From assembly GCA_002453155.1 (NCBI GenBank), contig DKGG01000032.1, forward strand, positions 1 to 64,000: a DNA stretch of 64,000 bases, given 5' to 3'. This DNA is from Bdellovibrionaceae bacterium UBA6776. GTDB taxonomy: Bacteria > Bdellovibrionota > Bdellovibrionia > Bdellovibrionales > UBA1609. How positions within the stretch are numbered: the stretch's first letter is position 1; the number at the start of each line of letters is the position of its first letter. The translations under genes and the position numbers were made by a program. Positions 51,154 through 60,156 of this stretch are shown piece by piece. The notes beneath the pieces were generated by a model. It made no database searches. It was not told the origin of the DNA and saw only the letters and a program-made list of their open reading frames with translations.

Positions 51154-51269
51154 TAGGCGATGAAATTAAAGTTTGGAAGAAGAAGGAAGAGATCACTTAA
51201 GAGAGAGATCAAATATTATAAACAAACAACGAGGTTGGAACTCAGATATTTGGGAACAACACCAAACAA

Positions 51270-51767
51270 TCACAACAAAATTTGAAGCTTCAAAGGAGTG
51301 GGAACCTTCTCAAGGCGCAAGTGAATCTCATTCGCCCCATCGATCAAAGAAACCAAATCCGAATAAATGCCAGCTTGAGACTTAAACAGCGTAGACTGGT
51401 AACCATTCGTCAAATTGATCAATTCCAAGGGCAACTGATCGCCACAGTTTAAAAACTGAATCTGAACCTTCTTGCTCTTCACCTTTAAAGCCGTCAAAGT
51501 ATGATCCAAAATCTGATCACAGCTGACCTCAAGCTTCTCAATACTTGGCGCAACATCCTCCACAGCGGGAGACGCGCCAATCCCCTCTGTAATGCTCGCA
51601 GGAATACGCCCAATTGTGGTTTGAGCCACAGATTTAAAATCAAACATCGAATGCAGATTGACCGCAAAAAGAAGCAGAGCGAAGACGCCAGTCATCCAGG
51701 TGAGGTGTTTCAGCTCTTGAAGTTTTCCCATAGACATCTTGTCGGATGTCAAAGCTCTGACACTCAA
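51270..51767 (-). CDS. Membrane-anchored protein of unknown function
   Basis: 165 residues (TTG start at 51767; ATG 51737 possible). One membrane helix (about 26-42, WMTGVFALLLFAVNL) followed by a periplasmic domain with two cysteines (VSCDQ and LNCGDQ), possibly a disulfide. No family recognised. No clear SD at either start. Confidence 0.55.
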   Translation of the reverse strand: MSVRALTSDKMSMGKLQELKHLTWMTGVFALLLFAVNLHSMFDFKSVAQTTIGRIPASITEGIGASPAVEDVAPSIEKLEVSCDQILDHTLTALKVKSKKVQIQFLNCGDQLPLELINLTNGYQSTLFKSQAGIYSDLVSLIDGANEIHLRLEKVPTPLKLQILL

Positions 51768-51844
51768 GCCCAGAGCGGAAAATGCACATTTTCTAGATCG
51801 GAGAAACGACCAATTTGTTTCGAGATGAAACTATCAATTGTCTC

Positions 51845-52489
51845 TTATTGAGATGACAGTCTCTCTTTGAGAATCCTTTGAGCCATTTCGGAAGGACTTT
51901 CTGTCAAAAACATGCCGGAAAGTTTGCGTTCTTGAATCACATCCCTTGGAACTTTGATATCCGCACGGGCGATTTTTTCGATGGTAGCCTTTAATTCAGG
52001 CTGAATGCGCGCCTCTGCCTGAATTTCACCCATAATGTTTTCCAGCATAAACGTATAGGTGGCCAAGGTGACGGTGCTGACTCCAAGGCTTCGATCAAAA
52101 GCTTGAATTCCTTCCTCGGCCAATTCGTCAATCACCCGGTAATAGGATCTATACACGGCCAGTTCTCGTCGAACTTCCGGCACCAATTTGGCCACATAAT
52201 TTTCCGCATCGGGCCGAGAGAAGATCATCCGCAAAGCCTTTTTCAAATTCACAAAGCCCGAGGCTTCCGCTTCGGGATCTTCATCAGCGACCGCAAAATC
52301 TTGCTTGGCAAACCGGATGTACTTTCGAACCTGATCCTGCATTTGCTCCAGGTCCATCAACATCAACTTGTGGTAATTCAGGTCTCCCACGCGGGGAGGA
52401 TTGATCACACGCTTTTCAGGCGTGGAGCACCCCATCAAGATTGAAGACATTCCCAGGGTCAGGCACAAAAATAAGGCTGCATTTTTCAT
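51845..52489 (-). CDS. Lipoprotein of unknown function, helical
   Basis: 214 residues with lipobox ILMGC (Cys about 21). The mature protein is strongly alpha-helical and charged, with many Glu/Arg/Lys heptad-like stretches (about 40-200). No catalytic motif. No SD: an extended -10 lies 6 nt before the ATG. It is divergent from the DsbA-like gene. Confidence 0.7.
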   Translation of the reverse strand: MKNAALFLCLTLGMSSILMGCSTPEKRVINPPRVGDLNYHKLMLMDLEQMQDQVRKYIRFAKQDFAVADEDPEAEASGFVNLKKALRMIFSRPDAENYVAKLVPEVRRELAVYRSYYRVIDELAEEGIQAFDRSLGVSTVTLATYTFMLENIMGEIQAEARIQPELKATIEKIARADIKVPRDVIQERKLSGMFLTESPSEMAQRILKERLSSQ

Positions 52490-52495
52490 AGTTTT

Positions 52496-52504
52496 ATTAA
52501 AACA
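52496..52504 (-). promoter_or_regulatory. Extended -10 promoter of the lipoprotein, probably leaderless
   Basis: Minus strand TG-T-TTTAAT (52504-52496) is an extended -10 (TGn plus five of six hexamer bases). The ATG starts 6 nt downstream and no SD exists. Confidence 0.5.
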
Positions 52505-52650
52505 GAAATTAAAAAAGAGTCATCCGACCAAGGTCGAGATTTCGGACGGCGTTTTTTCCTACTGAGATTGAAATTTCTATGTCACAATCCGAGGATTGAA
52601 AGTAAAGATGGATTAGGAACTAAAGAAACCAACTTTTGGAGGACTCTACT

Positions 52651-53406
52651 TTGAAACGCACAATTGGATTATTCGCAGCCGTTTTTGTTTTGGCAGGTCT
52701 TACGGGCTGTTCGTCATATTTGGAAAAGACCATGAAGGACAATCCCGAAATTCTTTACAATGCAATCAAAGCGCACCCTAAGGAATTTTTGGACACAGTG
52801 AACGAAGCCGTGGAATTGGCCAAAGCAGAAATGCAAAAGCAAGCCATGGAAGAAGAATTTAAAAACCGCAAAGAGCCCGTGATTGAAGAAGATCGCGCCA
52901 TTTTCGGTCCTAAAGATGCGAAAATTACCATCGTAGAATACTCTGATTTTCAGTGCCCGTTCTGCTCTCGCGGATATGACACCATGAAGGCTCTCGAGCA
53001 AAAGTACGGGGACAAAATTCGTGTGATCTACAAGCATTTGCCTCTAGAAATGCACCCACAAGCTATGCCTGCAGCTCAATACTTTGAAGCGATTGCTCTT
53101 CAGGATCATGGAAAAGCTCAAAAGTTTCATGACATGGTTTTTGAAAACCAACAGGAGCTTAACGAAAAGAAAGAAAAGTTCCTAGATGAAGCCGCTAAAA
53201 AAGTGGGCGCGGATTTGGCGAAAGTGAAAAAAGACATTAAAACCGACGCCGTCAACGACCGCATTAAAAAAGACATGGCTGAAGCTCAAAAGTTTGGCTT
53301 TAGCGGAACTCCAGGCTTCCTTGTGAACGGCATCGCAGTTCGCGGAGCGGTTCCTCCTCAGCACTTTGAATCCATCATTGAGCGCCTTGAAAGCGACAAG
53401 GAATAA
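52651..53406 (+). CDS. DsbA-like thiol-disulfide oxidoreductase lipoprotein
   Basis: 251 residues from TTG 52651 (GGAGG 8 nt upstream). Lipobox LTGC (Cys about 19), a helical charged spacer (25-75), then a thioredoxin-fold domain with CPFC in YSDFQCPFCSRGY, GTPGFLVNG carrying the cis-Pro, and a helical insert. CPFC with a preceding FQ resembles BdbD/DsbA-type oxidants or disulfide isomerase-like reducers acting in the periplasm. It is terminated by a hairpin located inside the convergent sfsA gene. Confidence 0.85.
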   Translation: MKRTIGLFAAVFVLAGLTGCSSYLEKTMKDNPEILYNAIKAHPKEFLDTVNEAVELAKAEMQKQAMEEEFKNRKEPVIEEDRAIFGPKDAKITIVEYSDFQCPFCSRGYDTMKALEQKYGDKIRVIYKHLPLEMHPQAMPAAQYFEAIALQDHGKAQKFHDMVFENQQELNEKKEKFLDEAAKKVGADLAKVKKDIKTDAVNDRIKKDMAEAQKFGFSGTPGFLVNGIAVRGAVPPQHFESIIERLESDKE

Positions 53407-53413
53407 GATTGAA

Positions 53414-54193
53414 TTAAAGCTGAATTTTCAAAGGGGAGTTGGCAATGCCAACTCCTTTTTTTTCATCGATCCAGCAGGGAAAAGCACTGATCTGAACTCC
53501 CTGTTCATGGGCCACGCGTAAGAGCCGCGCATATTCTGGATCAATTTCCTCACAGGGTGAAAAGGTCTCACAGTCCGTTCTTTGAATGACAAAAAAGATT
53601 TCTGCGCCAAAGCCTTGATTCTTCAGTTCCATCAATTCTTCCAAGTGTTTTTGGCCGCGCGTGGTGACGGCATCAGGAAACAAAGCCACTCCGTCCTCTG
53701 CCATGGTCACATTTTTGATTTCTATAAAGTGCAGGTTGCAGCCCTCTTTAAAATCTTCGTCCGAAGGAGCCAAGACCATATCCAAACGGGTTTTTGCATG
53801 GATCTTGTGTTCCATTTTGCAAAATTTAAAATTCTTCCAGGCGGGATTCTGCCCACTTTCCCAAAAGCTTTGAACCAATCCGTTTGGAAGCGAAGTGTTC
53901 ACGCCCACCCAAGAAGATTCGGTTTTCAAAAATTGCAAAGTCCCTTTGAGTTTGCGGTTGGGATCATCGGTCGGAGTGTAAAGGCAAGGCGCACCTTCAT
54001 TGAGGCAGCCTTTCATGCTTCCGGTGTTGGGCACATGAATGGTTAGAGGACCCTTGTCCGTTTCGATGTCCGCAAAAAAGCGTTTGTAGCGTTTGATAAA
54101 AGTGGCAGTTTCTAGGTTTGGAATTTGTTTCATCTCGACGGTATAGCCACAGATCCCTCCAGATTGCAGGTCCTTCGCCCTATGACGCGCCAT
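53414..54193 (-). CDS. sfsA: SfsA family protein (DNA-binding, sugar fermentation stimulation)
   Basis: 259 residues from ATG 54193, which has AAGGGG 6 nt upstream. Family motifs: HVPNTGSMKGCLNEG, IEIKNVTMAEDGVALFPDAVTTRGQKHLEEL and the EIDPEYARLLRVAHEQGV end. E. coli SfsA binds DNA non-specifically and has a nuclease-like fold; its role is poorly understood. The N-terminal 20 residues exceed the usual length, but the SD supports them. Its last codons double as the terminator of the opposing gene. Confidence 0.9.
   Translation of the reverse strand: MARHRAKDLQSGGICGYTVEMKQIPNLETATFIKRYKRFFADIETDKGPLTIHVPNTGSMKGCLNEGAPCLYTPTDDPNRKLKGTLQFLKTESSWVGVNTSLPNGLVQSFWESGQNPAWKNFKFCKMEHKIHAKTRLDMVLAPSDEDFKEGCNLHFIEIKNVTMAEDGVALFPDAVTTRGQKHLEELMELKNQGFGAEIFFVIQRTDCETFSPCEEIDPEYARLLRVAHEQGVQISAFPCWIDEKKGVGIANSPLKIQL
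53435..53463 (+). terminator. Rho-independent terminator of the DsbA-like gene, inside sfsA coding sequence
   Basis: GGAGTTGGC-AAT-GCCAACTCC followed by eight T gives a 9-bp stem and U-tract reading on the plus strand, 29 nt after the DsbA stop. On the minus strand the same bases encode KKGVGIANS near the SfsA C-terminus. Confidence 0.88.
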
Positions 54194-54284
54194 TCAATCC
54201 CCTTGAGGGCCAAAGATTTGCCCCCTCGCAGTGGACTTTTTTATAAACTGTGAGAGATTGAGACCTCAAAATAAGGAGCCTGAA

Positions 54285-55205
54285 ATGCCAGAAGCTTTAA
54301 AGCCCCGGCCGAGCCGTTTGCCAAAGCCGGCCTGGCTCAAAATCCGCCCCGCAGCTGGGGAACGGTATTTGGAGCTGAAAGAACTTTTAAAAGGTTTGAA
54401 TTTGGCCACCGTCTGCCAAGAAGCACAATGTCCTAATATAGGTGAGTGTTGGGCCGGAGGCACAGCCACCATCATGTTGATGGGCGAAGTGTGCACCCGT
54501 GGATGCCGATTTTGCAATGTGAAAACAGGGAATCCCAAGGGAGTTTTGGACCTGGAAGAGCCACAAAAAGTGGCATATGCAGTTTCCAAAATGGATTTGG
54601 ATTACGTGGTTTTGACCAGTGTGGATCGGGACGACGTAGAAGATGAAGGTTCGGGACATTTTGCGGAAACAGTTCGTCGCCTGAAAGACCTCTCACCAGA
54701 TTTGATCGTAGAAGTTTTAACTCCAGATTTTAAAGGCAATCCCGAATACGTTCAAAAAATTGTCGATGCCAAACCGGATGTGTTCGCTCACAATGTAGAG
54801 ACTGTGGAGCGTCTGACAAAAAGAGTGCGAGATCCCAGAGCGGGATACCGTCAATCTTTAGATGTGCTTCAAATGGTAAAAAAAATGGATGCCACTCGTT
54901 ACACCAAATCCTCCATCATGTTGGGGTTGGGTGAAACAGAGGACGAAGTTCGTCAAACTTTGAAAGATCTTCGCGAGGTGGATTGTGACGTGGTGACTTT
55001 TGGTCAGTACTTGCAACCTCGCAAAAGACATTTGCCGGTGGAAGATTTTATTTCTCCGGAAAAGTTTCAAGAGTGGCAAAAGGAAGCGGAGGCCATGGGA
55101 TTTCTTTATGTGGCCAGCGGTCCTTTGGTTCGAAGTTCCTATCGAGCCGGCGAGTTTTTTATGAAGGGTGTAATTGAAAAAAGAAGATTGAAGGAGGGAT
55201 TTTAA
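54285..55205 (+). CDS. lipA: Lipoyl synthase
   Basis: Radical-SAM enzyme inserting two sulfurs into octanoyl groups on E2/GcvH. 306 residues from ATG 54285 (AAGGAG upstream). The radical-SAM cluster CTRGCRFC and the auxiliary-cluster cysteines CQEAQCPNIGEC are both present, as is the C-terminal RSSYRAGE. It overlaps the E2 gene by 1 nt (TAATG), coupling lipoate supply to its acceptor. Confidence 0.97.
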   Translation: MPEALKPRPSRLPKPAWLKIRPAAGERYLELKELLKGLNLATVCQEAQCPNIGECWAGGTATIMLMGEVCTRGCRFCNVKTGNPKGVLDLEEPQKVAYAVSKMDLDYVVLTSVDRDDVEDEGSGHFAETVRRLKDLSPDLIVEVLTPDFKGNPEYVQKIVDAKPDVFAHNVETVERLTKRVRDPRAGYRQSLDVLQMVKKMDATRYTKSSIMLGLGETEDEVRQTLKDLREVDCDVVTFGQYLQPRKRHLPVEDFISPEKFQEWQKEAEAMGFLYVASGPLVRSSYRAGEFFMKGVIEKRRLKEGF

Positions 55206-56494
55206 TGGCAACTCAGGATGTGCGTCTTCCAGACATTGGCGAAGGAGTGACCGAAGGGGAATTGATCAAGTGGTTGGTCAAAGAAGGAGATCAAGTTTCT
55301 GCGGATCAGCCCATTGCGGAAGTAATGACCGACAAAGCAACTGTTGAAGTGCCAACTCCCTATGCTGGAACTGTAAAGCAGTTCAAATACAGCGAAGGCG
55401 ATATGATTCCCATTGAAACTGTGATGTTGGTTTTGGATGCATCCGGCTCTGCCTCAGCTTCCAAAGAAAAGAAGGAAGAGAAAAAAGCAGAAGCTCCAAA
55501 ACAAGAGAGCAAACCAGCTCCCTCTTCTCACAGCGCACCTGCACCGGCCCGATCCGGCGGTGGTGGAATGGATGTTTATCCGCCGGCGTCTGACATTCAT
55601 GTATTGGCGACCCCAGCGACTCGACGCTTGGCTCGAGAAATGAATATCGACATCAACCAAATTCAAGGATCCGGTCTTGCGGGACGTGTGACTCGTGAAG
55701 ATGTAATGGGATCCAATGGCGGCGGAAAATCTGCGCCTGCAGCCACGGCGGCAATGCCTCCGCGCATGGCCTTTAAAGGTGTTGGTGGAGACTTGGAAGA
55801 GCGCGTTTCCATGCGTGGTATCCGAAAGAAAATTGCAGAGAACATGCAAATGTCTAAGCATGTGATTCCTCACTTTACTTTGATGGAAGAGGCCCGTGCC
55901 GACGAACTGATGAAGCTTCGCACTCAGGCCAAAGCGGCTGCGGAAAAGTACGGAGTGAAGGTCACTTACATGCCTTTTATTATGAAGGCATTGATTGCCA
56001 CCTGTCGTGAGTTTCCCATGTTCAATGCGAGCATTGATGATCAGTCTCAAGAAATTGTGTACAAAAAATACTTTAACTTGGGATTTGCAGCAGACACTCC
56101 AAACGGTTTGATGGTTCCTGTGATCAAAAATGCAGATCAAAAAACTCTTTTAGAAGTCAGCAAAGACATCAATGATTTGGCGGCAAAAGCTCGCGATGGG
56201 AAATTGGCCTTGGATGAGATGAAAGGTGCAACCATCACTGTGACAAACATTGGAAGTGTGGGCGGTTTGTACGCCACTCCCATCATCAATCATCCAGAAG
56301 TTGCAATTTTTGGAATGTACAAGCTTCAAGAACGCCCCATCTTTGTAGGGGATCAAGTTCGCAAGGCGCATTTCATGAATTTCACAATCACCTGTGACCA
56401 TCGATTGATTGATGGAGCTGTTGCGGCCAACTTTATGAAAGCCTTTGTGGCGCGAATTGAGAACCCCAGCCAATTGATGCTGGATATGATTTAG
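55205..56494 (+). CDS. Dihydrolipoamide acyltransferase (E2)
   Basis: 429 residues: one lipoyl domain (1-77, lipoylated Lys in MTDKATVEVP), an Ala/Pro/Lys linker, a peripheral subunit-binding domain (about 135-170, LATPATRRLAREMNID), and the catalytic domain with DHRLIDG near the end. Single-lipoyl architecture and LPDIGEGVTEGE resemble branched-chain/2-oxo-acid E2 rather than E. coli AceF. No E1 gene is adjacent; the AceE-type E1 at 31161-33950 is the only candidate in view. Confidence 0.93.
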   Translation: MATQDVRLPDIGEGVTEGELIKWLVKEGDQVSADQPIAEVMTDKATVEVPTPYAGTVKQFKYSEGDMIPIETVMLVLDASGSASASKEKKEEKKAEAPKQESKPAPSSHSAPAPARSGGGGMDVYPPASDIHVLATPATRRLAREMNIDINQIQGSGLAGRVTREDVMGSNGGGKSAPAATAAMPPRMAFKGVGGDLEERVSMRGIRKKIAENMQMSKHVIPHFTLMEEARADELMKLRTQAKAAAEKYGVKVTYMPFIMKALIATCREFPMFNASIDDQSQEIVYKKYFNLGFAADTPNGLMVPVIKNADQKTLLEVSKDINDLAAKARDGKLALDEMKGATITVTNIGSVGGLYATPIINHPEVAIFGMYKLQERPIFVGDQVRKAHFMNFTITCDHRLIDGAVAANFMKAFVARIENPSQLMLDMI

Positions 56495-56507
56495 TTTGGA
56501 GAGAGTC

Positions 56508-57980
56508 ATGACGAAGAATTTTGATGTTTGCGTGATTGGAGCCGGACCCGGTGGATATGTTGCAGCCATTCGAAGCGCTCAGCTGGGTTTGAAAACTGTG
56601 ATTATTGAAAGGGAAAATTTGGGAGGCGTGTGCTTGAACGTGGGCTGCATTCCTTCCAAGGCCATGATCACGGCAGCGCACTTTTTGCACCGTTTGGAGC
56701 ATCAGGCCTCTGACATGGGCATTGAAATTTCAGGTAAGCCCAAATTGAACATGAAGAAGTTGGTGTCATGGAAGCAGTCCGTTTGCGACAAAATGTCGGG
56801 AGGAGTGGCTCAGCTTCTTAAAGGAAACCAAGTTGAAATCATTTCCGGAGAAGCGGAATTCAAAGATGCAAAAACTTTGAGTGTGGTGGGCAAAAACGTC
56901 AATGACTTGATTCAAGCGAAACACTTCATCATTGCAACAGGTTCTCGTCCCATTGAAATTCCTGGATTCAAAATTGATGAGAAGGAAGTGCTCTCTTCAA
57001 CGGGTGCTTTGGCTTTAGATGAAGTGCCCAAAAAATTGGTTGTGATTGGTGGTGGATACATTGGTCTTGAAATCAGCTCCTACCTTCAAAAACTAGGTTC
57101 TGAAGTGACTATTTTGGAAGCCATGCCTGCATTGCTTCAAGGTGTTGCAGATGCGGAATGTGTTCAAGTGGTGGCTCGAAAGTTAAAAAAATCCGGCGTT
57201 CAAGTTCACTTGGGCGCAAAAGCAAAGTCCTACAAAGCTTCTGGAAAAACCTACGAAGTGACTTATGAATTGAACGGCAAATCGGAAAAGATCAAAGCCG
57301 ATAAAATTTTGCTGACGGTGGGTCGAAAGCCAAATTCCGATCAAATGGGATTGAGAAAAATTGGCCTTAAAATTGATGACAAAGGTTTTATTGAAACCAA
57401 CGCTCAAAGAAAGACCAATTTGTCCCACATTTTTGCCATTGGCGATATTGCCGGGCAACCCATGTTGGCTCACAAAGCCAGTCACGAAGGCGTGATGGTT
57501 GCTGAAATCATTTCCGGTCAGAACCGTGCTTATGATGCGAAGACAGTTCCCGCGGTGATCTTTGTGGATCCAGAAATTGCCTCTGCAGGATGGATGGAAG
57601 AAGAAGCCAAAGCCCATGGGCACAAAGAATTGAAGATTGGAAAATTTCCGTTCGGAGCCAATGGCCGAGCGGTTTCTATGATGGAGTCTGAAGGTTTTGT
57701 AAAAATGATTGCGGATGCCGAAACTCACGTTTTGTTGGGCGTTCACATTGTGGGACCTGAAGCGTCCAACTTGATTTCTGAAGCGGCGTTGGCCATTGAA
57801 ATGGGTGCACGTTTAGAAGACTTGGCATTGACCATTCATCCTCACCCCACTTTGGGAGAGACCATGATGGAAGCTGCGGAAGCGACTTTGGGTCACGCCA
57901 TTCATGTGATTCAAAGACCATTGAGTGGTGCGCGAAAATCCCCTGCGGGAAGTTCCGCCAGCGCTTCTCGCGTTCATTGA
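56508..57980 (+). CDS. lpdA: Dihydrolipoamide dehydrogenase (E3)
   Basis: FAD-dependent enzyme reoxidising dihydrolipoyl groups. 490 residues from ATG 56508 (GGAGAGAG upstream). FAD site VIGAGPGGYVAAIRS, redox pair in GGVCLNVGCIPSK, NAD site VVIGGGYIGLEI, and the active-site His-Glu in HPHPTLGETMMEA. A short Ser/Ala-rich tail is non-conserved. 13 nt after E2. Confidence 0.97.
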   Translation: MTKNFDVCVIGAGPGGYVAAIRSAQLGLKTVIIERENLGGVCLNVGCIPSKAMITAAHFLHRLEHQASDMGIEISGKPKLNMKKLVSWKQSVCDKMSGGVAQLLKGNQVEIISGEAEFKDAKTLSVVGKNVNDLIQAKHFIIATGSRPIEIPGFKIDEKEVLSSTGALALDEVPKKLVVIGGGYIGLEISSYLQKLGSEVTILEAMPALLQGVADAECVQVVARKLKKSGVQVHLGAKAKSYKASGKTYEVTYELNGKSEKIKADKILLTVGRKPNSDQMGLRKIGLKIDDKGFIETNAQRKTNLSHIFAIGDIAGQPMLAHKASHEGVMVAEIISGQNRAYDAKTVPAVIFVDPEIASAGWMEEEAKAHGHKELKIGKFPFGANGRAVSMMESEGFVKMIADAETHVLLGVHIVGPEASNLISEAALAIEMGARLEDLALTIHPHPTLGETMMEAAEATLGHAIHVIQRPLSGARKSPAGSSASASRVH

Positions 57981-58001
57981 GTCCAGAAAAAGGATCGCCC
58001 T

Positions 58002-58640
58002 TTGAAGTTTGAAGACTGGGGTTTGATTGATTATTCCGAAAGCTTCCAACGTCAGTTGGAAGCGGTTCAAAAAATCGCTCAAGGTGAAATGGAAGAAAGA
58101 GTGGTTTTTTGTTCGCACCCTCCCGTGGTGACCTTAGGCAGATCTTCCGATGAGACCGATGTTCAGGGTTGGAGTGGAGAAGTCGTCCCGATCAATCGGG
58201 GTGGGCGAGCGACTTATCATGGGCCCTCACAAATCGTCATTTATCCCTTATTAAATTTAACCCAATCAAGATCTGAATTTGCATCTAAGGACATCGGTGC
58301 TTATTTGCGATTTTTAGAGGCCTGGGTGATTCGAGCCCTGGGGGAATTGGGCATTCTTGCGGAACGGAAGGAAGCCGGCGCAGAGGACGGAGACAAATCT
58401 TTTACGGGGGTTTGGGTGGAAGATCGCAAAATCGCATCCATTGGAATTGCCGTAAAAAGATGGGTCTCCCATCACGGCTGCGCTTTGAATTTGCGACCTG
58501 ATGAGAAGGCCTTCTCTGGAATTCAGCCCTGTGGTTTTAATCGAAGGGTGATGACCCATGTGGAGGCCGAGGCGGGGCGTCAGGTAGATTATGGGGAAAT
58601 GAAGGCCCTATTGACTCGGACGTATTCGGTGGGCCGGTAG
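58002..58640 (+). CDS. lipB: Lipoyl(octanoyl) transferase
   Basis: Transfers octanoyl from acyl carrier protein to E2 lysine, the step before LipA. 212 residues from TTG 58002 (AGGA 7 nt upstream). RGGRATYHGPSQIVIYP is the family signature; catalytic Cys in GIQPCGF and Lys in IGIAVKRWVSHHG are present. It completes the lipA-E2-E3-lipB run. Confidence 0.95.
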   Translation: MKFEDWGLIDYSESFQRQLEAVQKIAQGEMEERVVFCSHPPVVTLGRSSDETDVQGWSGEVVPINRGGRATYHGPSQIVIYPLLNLTQSRSEFASKDIGAYLRFLEAWVIRALGELGILAERKEAGAEDGDKSFTGVWVEDRKIASIGIAVKRWVSHHGCALNLRPDEKAFSGIQPCGFNRRVMTHVEAEAGRQVDYGEMKALLTRTYSVGR

Positions 58641-58731
58641 AACTTACCGGGTGTTGGAATTCCCCTTGTTTTTGCGCAAAGCGTCTAGTATCTCAATCCT
58701 TTCATAATTTCAGCAATTTAGGGCAATTGGA

Positions 58732-59742
58732 ATGGCGAGTTTGTGGAGCCGTAAGGCGCTAGTTTTGGCATTGGTTTTCGGGTTGATGGGGCCAACTTTA
58801 GGGTTTGGATCTGAGGTTTCGGAAGAAGACTTTAAAAAAGCGCCCGGGGTTTTGGCCTCTTGGATTCGAAAAGATCTGCCTTTGGATCAAATCATCGACT
58901 TCGTTTTAAAAGATCCTCTTCTTTCTCGAATCATTGGTCGCAGAAAGCTGTTTGTGGATCGGATTTATGTCCATGGAAAGCCCGAACAAATTGAACTGAT
59001 TGGAGGTTTTCTTCGAGCTCGAAAAGCCTACCTTCCAGGGGAACGTCCGCCTCACAATATCTATCGGGTTGCGTATAACATCTTAAAGCTCTCCCGGCAC
59101 CGGTTTGCAATGATTGTACTGAGTGGTCCATCTTTTCGGTCCAAAAGAGATTACGATTCTGCTTTGGTTCTTCCGAACTCTCTTGAAATTGGAAATCAGA
59201 CTAAAGATTATTGGATGCTTGAGCCTGAGGCGATGAGGTTATCTACAGATTTGCTGAAGATGATTGTCTTTGAGGAGTTTTTTCATTTGTTTGAAACTGA
59301 ATACCGAAAAACTTTTGGAAAGTTTTATATCGGACGAGTCAATCAGTGGATCCGTCAGAATGACTTGCCAGCCTATCATACAGAGCCAAATGACAAATTT
59401 TTGGAATGGAGAAAACGGCACAATTTAAAAATTCTGCCCGAGTCTCAGATGAAAATCACACCTCATTATTATTGGAAGGATACCGTCCAAAAAATTGTTG
59501 AACTTACAAGCCCTGAGCTTGAAAATTTTGAACAGATATCGGAGTTTACAGTCTACCTCGCTATGGAAATGCTCTTTCCGGAATGGTTTCAAATTGAAGA
59601 GTTCAGGGAGTATTTTGAAGAGAATCATTACAAAGATCGAAGTGTTTCGTCTCCATGGTATCCACTTTTTGATATTCCACATCCCAGTTTGAAATCTGGA
59701 CCGATCCAAAAAATCAGCTGTGAAGATGCTTTAAAATCTTAA
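58732..59742 (+). CDS. Secreted protein of unknown function
   Basis: 336 residues with a signal peptide (about 1-27). No family recognised. A helical EEFFHLFETEYRK (about 183-195) offers Glu-x-x-His, faintly like a zincin helix but without the usual HExxH. Other segments are rich in aromatic and basic residues; one Cys near the C-terminus. AGGG lies 8 nt before the ATG. Convergent with exbD, 3 nt apart. Confidence 0.65.
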   Translation: MASLWSRKALVLALVFGLMGPTLGFGSEVSEEDFKKAPGVLASWIRKDLPLDQIIDFVLKDPLLSRIIGRRKLFVDRIYVHGKPEQIELIGGFLRARKAYLPGERPPHNIYRVAYNILKLSRHRFAMIVLSGPSFRSKRDYDSALVLPNSLEIGNQTKDYWMLEPEAMRLSTDLLKMIVFEEFFHLFETEYRKTFGKFYIGRVNQWIRQNDLPAYHTEPNDKFLEWRKRHNLKILPESQMKITPHYYWKDTVQKIVELTSPELENFEQISEFTVYLAMEMLFPEWFQIEEFREYFEENHYKDRSVSSPWYPLFDIPHPSLKSGPIQKISCEDALKS

Positions 59743-59745
59743 AAT

Positions 59746-60156
59746 TTATTTTTTCTTATCGATAGTGATGGCGAATTTTTTAACGCCACTGGATTTCACG
59801 GTATCGATTACGCTGATCACAGTTCCATGGGAAACTTCTTTGTCAGCAGAGATGATGGCTTGAGCATCTGGAGATTTTGAAACCAGCTCTTCTGTAAATG
59901 ATTTTACCTCTTCTTTGGAAGAAGGCTTTCCATTGAGAGTAATGCCCCCTTGAGCATCGATTCCAATGGTCAGCTCTGAAGGGGAAGTGTTGTCGCCACT
60001 TCCAGCCTTTGGAAGGTTCACGTTGATGGAAGGCTTTAAAATAACTGGGGCCGTCACCATAAAGATGATCAAGATGACTAAGATGATATCCACAAAGGGA
60101 ACAATGTTGATTTCCGCTATGGCTTCGTCAGTGTCACCCGTGATCTTTGCGGCCAT
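59746..60156 (-). CDS. exbD: ExbD/TolR-family proton-channel protein
   Basis: 136 residues from ATG 60156, which overlaps the exbB stop (TGATG). One membrane helix with the essential Asp (VPFVDIILVILIIFM, about residues 18-32), then a periplasmic domain. Works with ExbB to energise TonB or TolA; the TonB protein at 34581 is a possible partner. Confidence 0.9.
   Translation of the reverse strand: MAAKITGDTDEAIAEINIVPFVDIILVILIIFMVTAPVILKPSINVNLPKAGSGDNTSPSELTIGIDAQGGITLNGKPSSKEEVKSFTEELVSKSPDAQAIISADKEVSHGTVISVIDTVKSSGVKKFAITIDKKK

Noticed and set aside
50717..51200. Two overlapping short reading frames sharing the peptide DFAHGLQIQRMFPIGQ
   Set aside because: They are the same frame through DNA repeat copies B and C. 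Of the changed codons, three are non-synonymous and two synonymous, there is no good SD, and flanking residues are unrelated; the similarity is explained by the DNA repeat.
51173..51385. Short plus-strand frame upstream of 51270-51767
   Set aside because: It overlaps the opposite gene, is low complexity and lacks family features.
58914..59330. Zincin metalloprotease assignment for the secreted protein at 58732
   Set aside because: Only Glu-x-x-His is present; the HExxH motif and a third ligand could not be identified.
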